Assembly: GCA_963970005.1 (NCBI GenBank)
Contig: CAXAMN010027472.1
Location: 661,930-725,929 of the forward strand
From: Durusdinium trenchii
Taxonomy: Eukaryota > Sar > Dinophyceae > Suessiales > Symbiodiniaceae
Direction: 5' to 3'
Length of the DNA stretch: 64,000 nt
This document shows, in pieces, positions 47,389-57,787 of the stretch. Below the pieces are notes generated by a model that worked only from the letters and a program-made list of their open reading frames with translations, did not search any database and was not told the origin of the DNA. Both the position numbers and the translations under genes were made by a program. Position 1 is the first letter of the stretch; every line of letters starts with the position of its first letter.

Positions 47389-48455
47389 GCCGCTCGGCCA
47401 CGGGAGGAGGTCCGCGCCGGAGATGGTGTGGATGGACGGCCGAGCGAGGAGGAACCTGTGGAAGAGGCTGAAGAGATGCCCCAGGTCACGTCAATGGAAC
47501 CAGTGTTTGGTTCCACTAGTCACCTAGACCCTCCAGGTGTCCTAGTAGCTGGATTAGTTATAGTTAGGGATCTTCAGACAGGACACCCAGATAGTCGGAT
47601 GGTCCAGATGGTGCCTGGATCCGCAGATCCTCTGCATGGGGCGGGGCAGTCTTTCATGGAGCCCAACGTGGGTTGGCTGGGCGATCGGCCAGAGTCGTCC
47701 TCCGATCGGACAGAGCTCGATTCCAAGAGATGGACATCATCTGGCCGTGTCGAAAACCCGTCCGCGGACGGGCTGTTGCCGGCAGCTCGGTGCACGGTGC
47801 AGCTCGGAGAGGAAGAGGCCGTGTCTCTCAATCAAAGGGAGACAGTCTCCCAGAACCGATCTGGCCTCTGTTTTAGATGGTGTGCCTGTGTCCCACATGA
47901 GTGTGTAAAAAAGGGCACCGGTCACCGAAGTAGACTCGATCTTTCCGAACCTTCCAGGGCGCTCGGAACGAACGCGGGTGAGGTCTCCAACCGTTTCACC
48001 ACACGCAGATAGATGGTTTCTCTTCACGCAGATAGGTGGCTTCATCTGATTTGATTGGGCGACAAAAGCTTGTTTTGTGGCGGTGATGTTGATGTTCTTC
48101 TCACTGGGTGAATCTCCTGGCATGGGGAAGATGTCTTATCTTTTTTTCTCCCTGTTTGCCGAGCAGCAATTTCAAGACGAGGCCTCTAGAGGCTTTGGGG
48201 TGTGCACCAGAACAGAATGTGCTGGGCTGGCGAGGCCGGCGGTGGGGTGACTCCCGAAAACTAGCCCCCGAGTCGACACGTGAACAGGAGCTGTTTGGGA
48301 GACTCTGAAAATCAGACGTTTAACCTTCCAACAACCATTGGATTTAAATAAGAAAACATGGCACTATAACACCAGGTCAATCTCACTTCTTTGAAAGGGT
48401 CGAAACCGGCGCCTTGGCGCCCGCGACTCCGGACCCCTGCAGAGCTTCCACCGAG

Positions 48456-48527
48456 GCGTCGGGCCCCTGCAGACGCCCCTGGCGGACTTCGCCTGCATTG
48501 CGCAGAGCCCGCTGAGCACCTCCGGAG
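48456..48527 (+). CDS. purL: purL placed exon 27
   Basis: VGPLQTPLADFACIAQSPLS then TSG. It matches VGPLQTPLADVAVVALSHEE. Acceptor CGAG|G completes QQQC; donor GC (gcgaga). Confidence 0.95.
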
Positions 48528-49555
48528 GCGAGACGCGGAGGAGAGAGAGTGGTGAAGAGTAGTGGCAGAGGCGGGTTTTTCGGAATTCGGAAGGATTCCG
48601 GCTGTTACTATAGGGGGGGTCTCCTCTTTTTTGGGGGCGGCTCCATTTTTCGTTTTTTTGCTTTGTGTTCAATTGCGGAGTGCTTGAGGTTTAGAGGCCA
48701 ATGAGTTGTCCTTAGAAACCCCAGATGATCTGGACTGGACGCTGCTGCGAGGTGGTCGGTATGGATCACTTGTTTGGTCTGCATTGCTGCTGCCTGGGTT
48801 ATGTCTGACAGGGATGGTCAGATGTCCATTGGCTCAGGAAGTCCTCAGTGGTTCTACAGGACAATCTGCAGGGAACAGACAACTCCGTTTCTCTAGCCAC
48901 GCGAGTGTTCTTTTTTTGGTAGATGTTTGTGTTAACCAATCCTATGACCCACCATGACCCACCCATTATCAGCTTTGTGGCTTTGTGTTTGTTATTGAAC
49001 ACTGATCTGCAAGTTGGGATTCGAAGATGATCACCATGCACTCGAGTACATTCAACTATAAATGGACCTTGCTCTTTGTATCTCAACTTGCCAATTTCTA
49101 CAAGCACATCTTTGCAACGCAATAAACAACAGCAAGAGCCGAGCCGAAACGGTCATCGCCAACTGCCAACTCAACAGGATGACCAACTGTGATCGCCCGG
49201 TGAAGGGGTTCAAGCGCATCGAACAGGAGTTGGAACCATACGAAACGTCATCAATAGAACCATGTTTCTGTGTTTTTTGGGGGCTGTAGCCAGTATCTAG
49301 CAGTCCGGCAACACAAGTAGTTCTTGTTTCTCCTTTTTGTCCCGACGCGAATTCTGCATGGAAGACTGGAAGACTGGATATGGTCTTCACAAATGGGCGA
49401 CTTGATTAATCCCCTCTACGCGAGGCATATGATTTTGTCCAGGTTTGCTTTAACGCACTTGTTGTTGAAGCCTCATCAAAGGCATGCATCTATTCAAGAA
49501 GTCATCCCCATATGAAAAGCGGGGGCAAATCGACGCTGGAACATCCTGGACCTGG

Positions 49556-49625
49556 ACCATCCTGTCTGGAAAAAACACGAAAAGTAGTAAGTAAGATGGT
49601 GCAGTCCAGCCACTCAGACAGGATG
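49556..49625. repeat. MITE-like element with terminal inverted repeats
   Basis: Left end ACCATCCTGTCTGG, right end CAGACAGGATG. Internal part differs from the other copies. It lies in a purL intron. Confidence 0.7.
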
Positions 49626-50645
49626 AACTTGTTATTGTTTTGCCTTTAAAATGGGCCTTGAAGACGGTTGGAACTTGGAAAATGGTTCCAAGTAGTTTTT
49701 AAACACCCGTTTTTTAACATGTAACTTGTAACATGTGTTCAACCATGTTCAACCCGTTTTTTGGGCCACGTTCCGGCAGAACGGCCAACCACCTCCCAAG
49801 AAACCCATTTAGATCGTCCCTTCTTGACCTTCACGGCCACAGGAGATCAACAGAACTGTCTAGAAACACTCCGTTGCCAGGATGACCTTTCTCCTGATGT
49901 GGTACCTTCTGAGCGGAGCTTACCCCACCTGGTTCTTCCTTTCGGCTCCCGGTCACATGATTCCCCCCTTTCCTTTGGGGTTCCAGTTGGTGACGACCTG
50001 ACCTGCGCGAACGGGCGAACGGGCGGCGTCAGGCGCTACGGCGATTGGTGAGCAGCCTCTCAAGGGCCTGGCAGGAGAAGCGCGACGGGTTTGGTGATGG
50101 GAATTGGTGGTTTTTAGGCGAACAACGAGATCCCCTTGGATTCCAACTAGTAGTAGTTCGTTGCTCATATGGAAGGACACGCTCGTATATGGTAGCTATG
50201 ATCAGTGACGCAGAAACGCTGCAAGCGCGGTCCGATCGACGCCATTGAGATGCGACGACTCCCGGCCTGGGCTGCGACGGTACATCCGAGGCTGCGAGAG
50301 CGGAATCCACTGGAATCCACGTCGTGTGACCATGGATGTACCAGCGGATGTAGGCATGGTGTACCAGCGGATGTAGGTCTCCTTTTCTCTGAAGGCCATG
50401 TGTGACCATGTCGCACAGAGACATTTTGCCAGTTCAGTGATGGAGTCAGGTCCAGGCGATCTCGAAGTAGATGGAAACCACATGGGATTCACTTCGGTCG
50501 ACCAGTCCTGGCGACGACTTCACCATCGACCGCCCCATCGACCGCAGAGAAGCACGTCTCGAGTCTTCCGTCTTCCTGTGGATGGCCTACGAGGAACGCA
50601 GTGACGGCAGACCGTCGGTGTACCCAGACTCAAGACTGATGACAG

Positions 50646-50702
50646 GCTTTGGGGGTCATGCCACGTACTCGCCCGGCTGGCCCGTGCAAAAGCCCAGCTG
50701 GG
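50646..50702 (+). CDS. purL: purL placed exon 28, divergent
   Basis: FGGHATYSPGWPVQKPSW. It joins in phase on both sides (STSGG before, DPESCVSMARLAV after), so its place is firm. But the widely conserved IGEQPIKGLL wording is replaced by YSPGWPVQKPSW. Acceptor ACAG|G, donor GC (gctggg). Confidence 0.85.
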
Positions 50703-51029
50703 GCTGGGGTACAGGCATCACTGCAAGAAACTCAGTCCTGAATCTGAAGGCTCTCATATCTTAAGGAGTGCGGGGGATGGTGCTGCATTCTGTCCACGAA
50801 AGAACTGATGTTGTCGATGCATAGTTTTATAGTGCCCACTTTGCGCAGAAACAGCCTCCACCGACGCATCTCTGAATCAACAAGTCTACTCGCCAGTCAT
50901 TCATCCACCTGGCCAAAGTAACTCTGTCTCTTTTTGGAGCGGTGACTGTGATGACCCTGTTTTTTTTGGGGTCCCTTTTTCCAGGACCCTTTCGAAGCAA
51001 GAATCCAAAAGATGAAGAAGAGTACCAAG

Positions 51030-51106
51030 ACCATCCTGCACATGGGTGTCCTGGCTGGACCACCCTACCACTACTGAGGGATATCAAGACAAGACAGGAT
51101 GGTCCA
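51030..51106. repeat. MITE-like element with terminal inverted repeats
   Basis: Left part ACCATCCTGCACATGGGTGT then CCTGGCTGGACCACCCTACC; right end GACAGGATGGTCC. Same family as 38131. Confidence 0.7.
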
Positions 51107-51930
51107 GGTAGTTTTGGATGCTTTTTCTGCTTACCTTTGACTGAAAAGGCTTGAAGAGGAACCTGTCAAAGGCAGGAGAAACACATCGCGAGAAAACCGC
51201 TACGAGCTCCGAACCTGGTGCTGACTAAAAACAATATCTATATTTATATAACCCCAGAGGCCCCCCATTCCGGCTTGCAGGAACCGTGAAGCCCGGGGTT
51301 GGCTTAGATGTTTTCTTGTGTGAAGTCCTTCGTAAAACTATATGGTTGTACGGACAAGACCCACTTCCATCGATGGTGGTTGGAAGCTTAGGGTAACTAT
51401 ACATACACTCTAGCTGCTTGGACGGGGTCACCACCCTACACAACCCAACACTGCTTATATAATATAGGTAGGTCTCCACTGGACACCCCGAACTCAAATA
51501 GACCAGGAGTACTCCTGTACTAAAGTCATGACCCTCGGAATTTCACTAGGATTTCACTCAAAGTAGCGACGCAGTCATGCGAACTGGTCCATGTCCACAG
51601 GCAGTCTGGATCCTTCTGCAACACACCAAGTTCTCCGTGCAGTTCTCACTCCTTCGAGCTCCGTCCACATCCATCCGATCCAAGTCTCGCATCGGCACCG
51701 TGAGGTCGGTCAACGTCCATTTCGTGGCAACGGTCCGCTGTCAATTTAGATTGAGCTGCCAATGGTCCAAGGAAATCCACGAAAAGACGTGAAAATTCCA
51801 CTCTGTTCCACTGTTCAGCTGCAGTTGGCCACCTAACGGCCAAGTCTGAGTCCGGAATGCGGATCCAGTTCCGTCCACACGACCAGTTGGCCGACCTCTC
51901 CGCGCGCGATGACGGACGTATGTTCAGGAG

Positions 51931-51974
51931 ATCCCGAGAGCTGCGTCTCCATGGCGCGTTTGGCTGTGGCCGAG
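51931..51974 (+). CDS. purL: purL placed exon 29
   Basis: PESCVSMARLAVAE, matching DPKAMARLAVGEALTNL. Acceptor GGAG|A completes the aspartate codon; donor GC (gcgggg). Confidence 0.93.
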
Positions 51975-52711
51975 GCGGGGACGTCCGAAGACGGCGCAAG
52001 CTGCGATAACCTGCGGTTCACGGATCTTCAAGGACCCAAAGCAACCATGGTTGGTTCGGTCACGACTGGGGACTCCAGGTGGTTCGGTCACTGGGAAGGT
52101 CGTTCTTCATGGTGGTACTGTTCTGCTTGGCCCGTGGGGTTTCGGTGTATTTCGTGGTTCCAAGGCTTGGGCATCTCCTGAAAAAAGGAAGACGAACTTG
52201 CTGGCGGCCAAAAAGAGCTGGAGTTTGAAGGTCCTGGTGGTTGCCGGTTGCCAGTTGTGTTGAATGCTATGTTTTGGGAGTCACTTTGAAGGCTGATTCA
52301 CGGCTTCCAAGACCACCAACAGGACTTCAGACCAGGAAACGCACATGGCTGTGGGTCAAAACCCGGGCAGGGTCAGGAGATTAGACCTCCCAGGGTTTAG
52401 GCTCCGGGTTTAGACCGCCACATCAGATAGAACTATACATTTATCCCTTTCACTATACGAAGGGGTCTTGGACTTGGAATACAGCTCGTGTAGGACTGGC
52501 TCAAACCCGACCAGTCCGTCCCCACCGACAGCGACAGTGCAGTCTGCAGTATGCAGTATGCGCCTCCAAAACTCGGAGACCTGTAGTGCCTCGGTGCTGG
52601 TGGAGGCTCTTTGCTCTCTCATTGTCTCCTGGTCTCGGCGCCCACAGCAGCCTTTCGGTGCCCGACTTCGGTGCCCGACGACGGTGTCCGTTTCGGGGGT
52701 CCCGGGACGAG

Positions 52712-52762
52712 GCACTCACCAACCTCGCGTGGATCCGCATTCCCACGTTGGATTCGATCAAG
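52712..52762 (+). CDS. purL: purL placed exon 30
   Basis: ALTNLAWIRIPTLDSIK, matching ALTNLVWAKVTALSDVK. Acceptor CGAG|G, donor GC (gcgctt). Phase 0 on both sides. Confidence 0.95.
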
Positions 52763-53604
52763 GCGCTTGGGTTGGCGATGACTCGTGTTTCTTTTTGTGT
52801 TGGAAGACCTCCCAACAGGCAGAGACCAGTTTTTGTCCAACTCAAGTGTTGGGGGATGAACATTGACTGCAGGGGGTCCATGTTGGGGGTGGTTTGGTTC
52901 GTCCCCTCCCGGGGCCGTGGATGTGACAGGGGCACCCCCGACTTCCTCCGTTCGTGCCGCACTTTTGCAACTGGTTCGAACAAGTTGTTTGGGGTGGAAT
53001 GTGAGGGTCTACCCCCATGCGGACCGGTATATTGATGGACACCCCTTAACCTCTACGGAGCTATTGATAGATACCCCCTTCTTGTCGGAGTGGGTCTGTG
53101 TTGAAGCATTCCGTCTTTCTTCGACTCCAGGTCACAGCCTATGCGTGGTTGGTCACAGCCAACCGCTGTCATCGGTGTTTCAGTGCAAACTCCCACCCGC
53201 TTCGCTGCCTTGCCAGAACGAATGTCCAGTCTACAGGTGCACCTCCCTTTGGCATAACATAGATGTGGGTCATTTCCAAAGATCCCAAAGCCATTCCTAT
53301 CCCAGCAAGCACCATAAGGCCACGCGTCAAAAAAGAGCTCGGTATAGATGAACAGGTTCCACCTGGACAGGTCACCACCTGTCACTTGTAAGTCTGCGAA
53401 CACCTCCAGATGAGACCTGGACCCTCATCGGGTGCTAGGAGACTCTTGATGTTCACGGAGGTGGGTTTCCCTTGACCAACAGTTCTTTGCGGTTGATGTA
53501 TCCCGATAAGAAGGATGAACTAGAGATAGGGGGTTTTGACCCCAAGTACAGCGAGTCTCTTGAACATCGATGCCTCACGGACCGATGCCGATGCCGACAG
53601 CGAG

Positions 53605-53673
53605 GCTTCAGGGAACTGGATGTGGGCCGCGAAGCTGCCGGGCGAGGGGCCTAAGATGTACGACATTGCCGAG
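53605..53673 (+). CDS. purL: purL placed exon 31
   Basis: ASGNWMWAAKLPGEGPKMYD then IAE. It matches SGNWMYAAKLEGEGSAMYDAA. Acceptor CGAG|G, donor GC (gcaggt). The join with exon 32 keeps the plant enzyme's length exactly. Confidence 0.96.
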
Positions 53674-54135
53674 GCAGGTGGCGCCCTCATCGGGTGAGGT
53701 GGCGCCCGTGAGGTGGCGCCTGGCGCCGCCAGGTGGATGCCCGTTTAGATATGATTGGAAGAATGATTGTTTTAATGGTCTGAATGCCATGGCGAAGCAT
53801 GGATTTACGAGGGGTCTGTATACGCGACAGGCCACCACTGGGTCATCCATTCGTTTAATGGCCGATCTGAAGGCTTCACGGGGATGGTTTTGTGGGAGGT
53901 TTCGGTGGAAAAGGATGAGTTGGACTCCATGACCAGAGCCGGAGCTTGGATTTTTTCTGAATGAAGACATGTCTAATATCTGACGGTTTGAAATGTTCAC
54001 GAAGCCATCCCCTGTGTGACACAGGTTTTTTTTCCATGGATTTCTCAGCGACTTGGAGTTCACCCTAAGAACTCCGGGCCCCTTCACCCCATTGGACGGG
54101 CGACCTACTCACCCAGACCCCTGTGGCCGTGGGAG

Positions 54136-54186
54136 GCGTTGAGCCACATCATGGTGGACTTGGGCATTGCCATCGACGGTGGCAAG
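54136..54186 (+). CDS. purL: purL placed exon 32 (IDGGK)
   Basis: ALSHIMVDLGIAIDGGK, matching ALSEAMIELGIAIDGGK. Acceptor GGAG|G, donor GC (gccgat). The motif continues in exon 33 as DSLSM. Confidence 0.96.
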
Positions 54187-55410
54187 GCCGATCGGGTCGC
54201 GCGGGAAGGATTCGATTGGTTCGATTGGTTTCATCACGCCTTGTAACGAAGGACCATTGAGTTCATTGCCTTGTAACGAAACCGCGCCATGAGGTTTTCT
54301 AAGGGTTTTGCACTACCAAACCATGGTCAACAATTCCAAAAATGGTCTTGGAAGTCTAGGAGTTCAGCCGGAATTCTGTCAAACTCAGCCCCCACCAAAG
54401 CTGCAATCTCCCGAATTTTTCGTCATTGACCCAGATCGGCGTGTGTGCCCGTGTGGGGCAGTGATTGTCAAGATGGTTGATTCATGATTGATTTCAGGGA
54501 ATCACCAAGCCTTTTGGGGAGACTCATGGAGACTCTCTAAATGGAGCTCTTTGGCAGGGATCAGTCTGGTGAAACTCTTATCGTTCTTTTTCCTTCAGAA
54601 GGTTCATGGAGTTCAGGCTTGCAACAAAAGGGCATTACTCAAATGATTCGTTCATGAGCTTCGTTCGGCTGCAAATGCCAAGTAGCTCCGACCGGCGACC
54701 GGCAGACAACGGTCTCCCACAGTCGATTGCTAGCTGCTTTAAAGGACGGGACCTGGCCCGGTAGGCGCCAGCACCCTCTACCTATCCCAACCGGAAGCTC
54801 TGCGGACTTGGACTTGGAATACAGCGATGTGTAGGGACGGGTCGGCTCAAGTGGACCGGCGATTTCTCCAACTACTTTGAGGTGGCAGAGGTGGACCCGA
54901 AATCTGCTTTCGGTCACCACCTGCGACTGAAAAATGGACCACCTGCGAATCCAAAAGCTTTCAAATCTTGGAGACCTGGTTCTGTTGGAAGGTGCTGGCA
55001 AGGAGGCCATCTCCTTGCACCATCTTCACCCATCTCCTTTCCCAGGGTAGTTCCATGTGTAGTTCCATTCACCCCATGAAAATGACCAATGTAGGAAACT
55101 ATTCCAGTCCCATGGATGGTTTGGGTTTGCCTCATTGGGGATGGTGTGCCAATTCACCTTCAGACAGCACCACCGACCTGGGCGACCAGAGCCGGCCTGG
55201 TTCTTCCGTTCGTGGCCAAACGTGATCCCCTGGTTACTGAGGAGGCCTGTTTCAACAGGGAGTCCAGGTCGCTTGGCCACGAACGGAAGAAGGTCACGAA
55301 CATCCCATGTTCCTCCTCCCCTCGTTTCTCCCCCCTTTTGGTTTCCCGAGGACACCTGAAAAGTTCCAGGTGGCTTCGCCAGTTACCATTTCACCCTCCT
55401 TGCCCTCCAG

Positions 55411-55455
55411 GATTCCCTCTCTATGGCCGCGCGCGTGCCACTGGGCAATGGCCAG
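55411..55455 (+). CDS. purL: purL placed exon 33 (DSLSM)
   Basis: DSLSMAARVPLGNGQ, completing the DGGKDSLSM signature of the second half. Acceptor CCAG|G, donor GT. Confidence 0.96.
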
Positions 55456-55708
55456 GTGCGGCGCCGCTTGCTTCGCTCGGTGGGGCACGGCTACTGGGCG
55501 GATCACCCTCCGTAGCGGATCACCTGCAGGTCACCTGCTGTGAGACCAGGTCAAGCACTTCAAAACGAAACAGGTCGATGTCAATCCTGTTCTTTTCCAA
55601 GAACAGCCCGTGGATGTCCTTCGGGACAGCTGTGGCGTGCCGGGGTGTACCCTACGCGCGCTCCGGGACGTGTTCTCCGATCCTTCGGCCGGATCGGACA
55701 TCGCACAG

Positions 55709-55755
55709 GTGGAGACCGCCAAGAGCCCCGGGCAGTTCGTCCTCACGGTCTATGC
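55709..55755 (+). CDS. purL: purL placed exon 34
   Basis: VETAKSPGQFVLTVY, matching EVVKAPGNLVISAY. Acceptor ACAG|G. The right end is uncertain (GC at 55754 or 55756). The short CPDIT-type exon before exon 35 is not found. Confidence 0.88.
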
Positions 55756-57787
55756 GCCTTGGGCAGCGAGGGTCGACCGACCGACCGACCTCAGGGCGGA
55801 GTCCGCCAGTGTTCTGAGCGCAACAGCAACAGGCGGTAACAGCAGCGGCACTGATGGCACCGATGCCGAAAAGACACCGATGCCCACACTCGCAGTCCGC
55901 CAACGGGTCGCGGGATGTCGGCGTCTCGGGGTCGCAGACGTCTGGCCAAGCACCTCAGCCGTGCCACGTGCGTTGAGGCACCGGTGCCTGATGTGCGCAT
56001 CAAGGCGAGGCGACGGAACGCTGCAGGTGGAAGATCCCAAGAACGGTGCGCTTCTTCCTTCGACCGACCGGACGAGTCCCTGCAAGTGTGTGACCTCAAA
56101 CTAGTCCTGGGCCTGTTACCTGAACGGAGTAACTAGAGGATCAAGGTCACGATTGAACTGAAGAACCAGGAGGTTGCAACATGTTGTAACTATATAATCT
56201 CAGGACCCTGCTAGTGAATGATGACTGTACTCAGGACGAAGACTGTGCAGAATTCAGCAAATCTGGGCTATGTTCTCGTTGTGCGGGAGACTTGTCAGAT
56301 CTTGTCCGTGCGTTTTCACACCCACAGATATCGACCGTCGTGGACTCCGTGGACCCTTCCTCAGGGCACCAGGAAAATGTTCATTTTCTCAGAGGTTTCA
56401 GACGTCCTACTCTTGACATAGTATAGTCACTATTCGTAACAAGGGCAACTGCGCCGAACTGCAACCCTCCTTGGGGTCAGTGTCTCGGACAACAGTTTCA
56501 TGCCCCAATCGCGGATAAAACGCTTGCTCATCTGCAGAGAAACCCTCCTGAGGCAAACACTGATCAAGCCTTGGTCTTTGGTCTTTGGTATGCTTCAGCA
56601 GTATTCAGAAACATGGTCACCTGGAACATTCTGGAACTGTGGCACTCTGAAGATGTTGGATCTTTTTGACCCCATGCATGAGACCGGAATTTTAGATAGA
56701 CACGATTCTGACTCCTCTCTTGACCTCCTTTGACCCGGCCCAAGCACCGGCCGCGGGCGACCCACGGACGAAGCCCTTGCGCGCCCCACGTCGCCCCATC
56801 GGCCAACCGAGCGCCTTGCTCTACGAGGCGACGCCGGACCTGAAGACGGCGGGCGAGGGCGCCTTGCTCTTCGTGGACCTGGGCGCTGGACCGCCCGGGA
56901 GCCACGGTCCATGACCGGTCGGCGTGTTGGACTTGACGCGCCGGCGCGCGCGGGCGACAGGTCACCTCCCAAGCTCGGAGACCAAGTCAGATGCTCCCCG
57001 AGATTCCGGATTGGATCCAGGCATCCAACCCAGTCAGGAAGGTTTGTGGATGACTTGCCCGACTTGCCCGAAGCACCTGTTTTTGTGGGGATTGGTGTTG
57101 ACCCGGTTCCCCTTTCTTTCGATTGAATGGCTGTCGGTGTTTCGCTCTGGAAGTCACTCCAGCGGTGCGCACCGGAGGCGCAGCTGTGGAACGAACTCTT
57201 AGCCGCTGCACGAAAGAGATCCACTGTGCAGCCACAGATTTCACGAAACTCGGATCCTTTCGAAGAGACCCATTCTTTTTTAAAAATCAATTGGTTCATA
57301 TTTTTTCTATACCAGGCTGGAGCTCCAACTACAACATCACCCCATCCATTATTGTCAATGACAGACTCTCGCATGGATGTCGACATGTGAATTCCCGATG
57401 GGCCATTTCCTTTTGGCCCGAACCCCAGATCTTCAGCCAGTTTGTGCTACGCTACCCGGAAAGAGCGCGATTCGATTTGTTGTGGCAGCTGCGTTGCACT
57501 TCGCTTCGATAGCACTTGGTTTCCTCAGTGGTGCGCGGAGCTCTAGTTGCGATCCTGGGCTCTTCTCGCTTCGCTTGCGCCTTGGCTCTGCTCTGCCAGT
57601 TCTCTTGCACCTTGGTGGATTCATTTGAGTTTCTCCTTAGGCCACGCGGTTTTGGGGTGACTCGTCTGGATTTTTCCACCGTGTTTTCACTTTGGTTCGA
57701 AAAGCGGACTACTTGACTTGCACCTTGGCCTACGACTGTGCCAACTTCCTTGCCTTTGCCCTTGGCATCCTCCTTGAAGAGGAGCTG
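55756..57787. other. purL intron and 5' region of the retroelement
   Basis: Around exon 35 nothing else is recognised. Between 56885 and 57787 an LTR and primer-binding site of the retroelement would be expected. I cannot mark them, because the 3' LTR needed for comparison is outside the window. The polyprotein frame opens after a TAG at 57638. Confidence 0.5.
56828..56884 (+). CDS. purL: purL placed exon 35, last one in the window
   Basis: ATPDLKTAGEGALLFVDLG, matching TVTPDLK...GILLHVDLA. Acceptor CGAG|G, GC donor at about 56885. The next expected segment (RLGGxALAQ) is not seen before the retroelement. Confidence 0.88.

Larger units (their letters stand above)
43332..48455. other. purL introns between placed exons 22 and 27
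   Basis: Contains the two simple arrays (44028-44312, 44585-44775) and a 55-base segment (43572-43630) shared with 55512-55567. Also the family copy at 45226 and possibly one unplaced microexon before 46726. Confidence 0.6.
48528..55708. other. purL introns between placed exons 27 and 34
   Basis: Non-coding except for the listed exons. Repeat copies at 49556, 51030, 51310, 52541, 53367, 54908 and 55512. No other gene recognised. Confidence 0.6.
2782..56884 (+). other. purL: purL/PFAS gene model: FGAM synthase, 35 exons placed, 3' incomplete
   Basis: Phosphoribosylformylglycinamidine synthase converts FGAR, glutamine and ATP to FGAM in step 4 of de novo purine synthesis. Thirty-five + strand exons in correct N-to-C order cover the large single-chain eukaryotic form, from the end of the N-terminal domain through the linker and both AIR-synthase-like halves. 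Wording is closest to plant FGAM synthase (for example VVKIGGPAYRIG, DFNAVQRGDAEM). Twenty-six neighbouring exon pairs join with the correct phase. Short exons are still missing between placed exons 1-2, 7-8, 12-13, 13-14 and 34-35, and possibly 6-7 and 24-25. The C-terminal part with the glutaminase domain lies beyond the retroelement and the window. One intron (12462-32818) carries a whole second gene. No frameshift or stop is seen in any exon, so the gene looks functional. Confidence 0.93.

Noticed and set aside
51975..52040. Continuation of purL exon 29 as GTSEDGASCDNLRFTDLQ
   Set aside because: It looks similar to ALTNL...DL, but the exon at 52712 (ALTNLAWIRIPTLDSIK) fits the family exactly and in phase through the GC donor at 51975.
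57120..57512. Frame beginning MNGCRCFALEVTP as a possible further purL exon or capsid gene
   Set aside because: No match to the expected RLGGxALAQ segment or to a gag domain.
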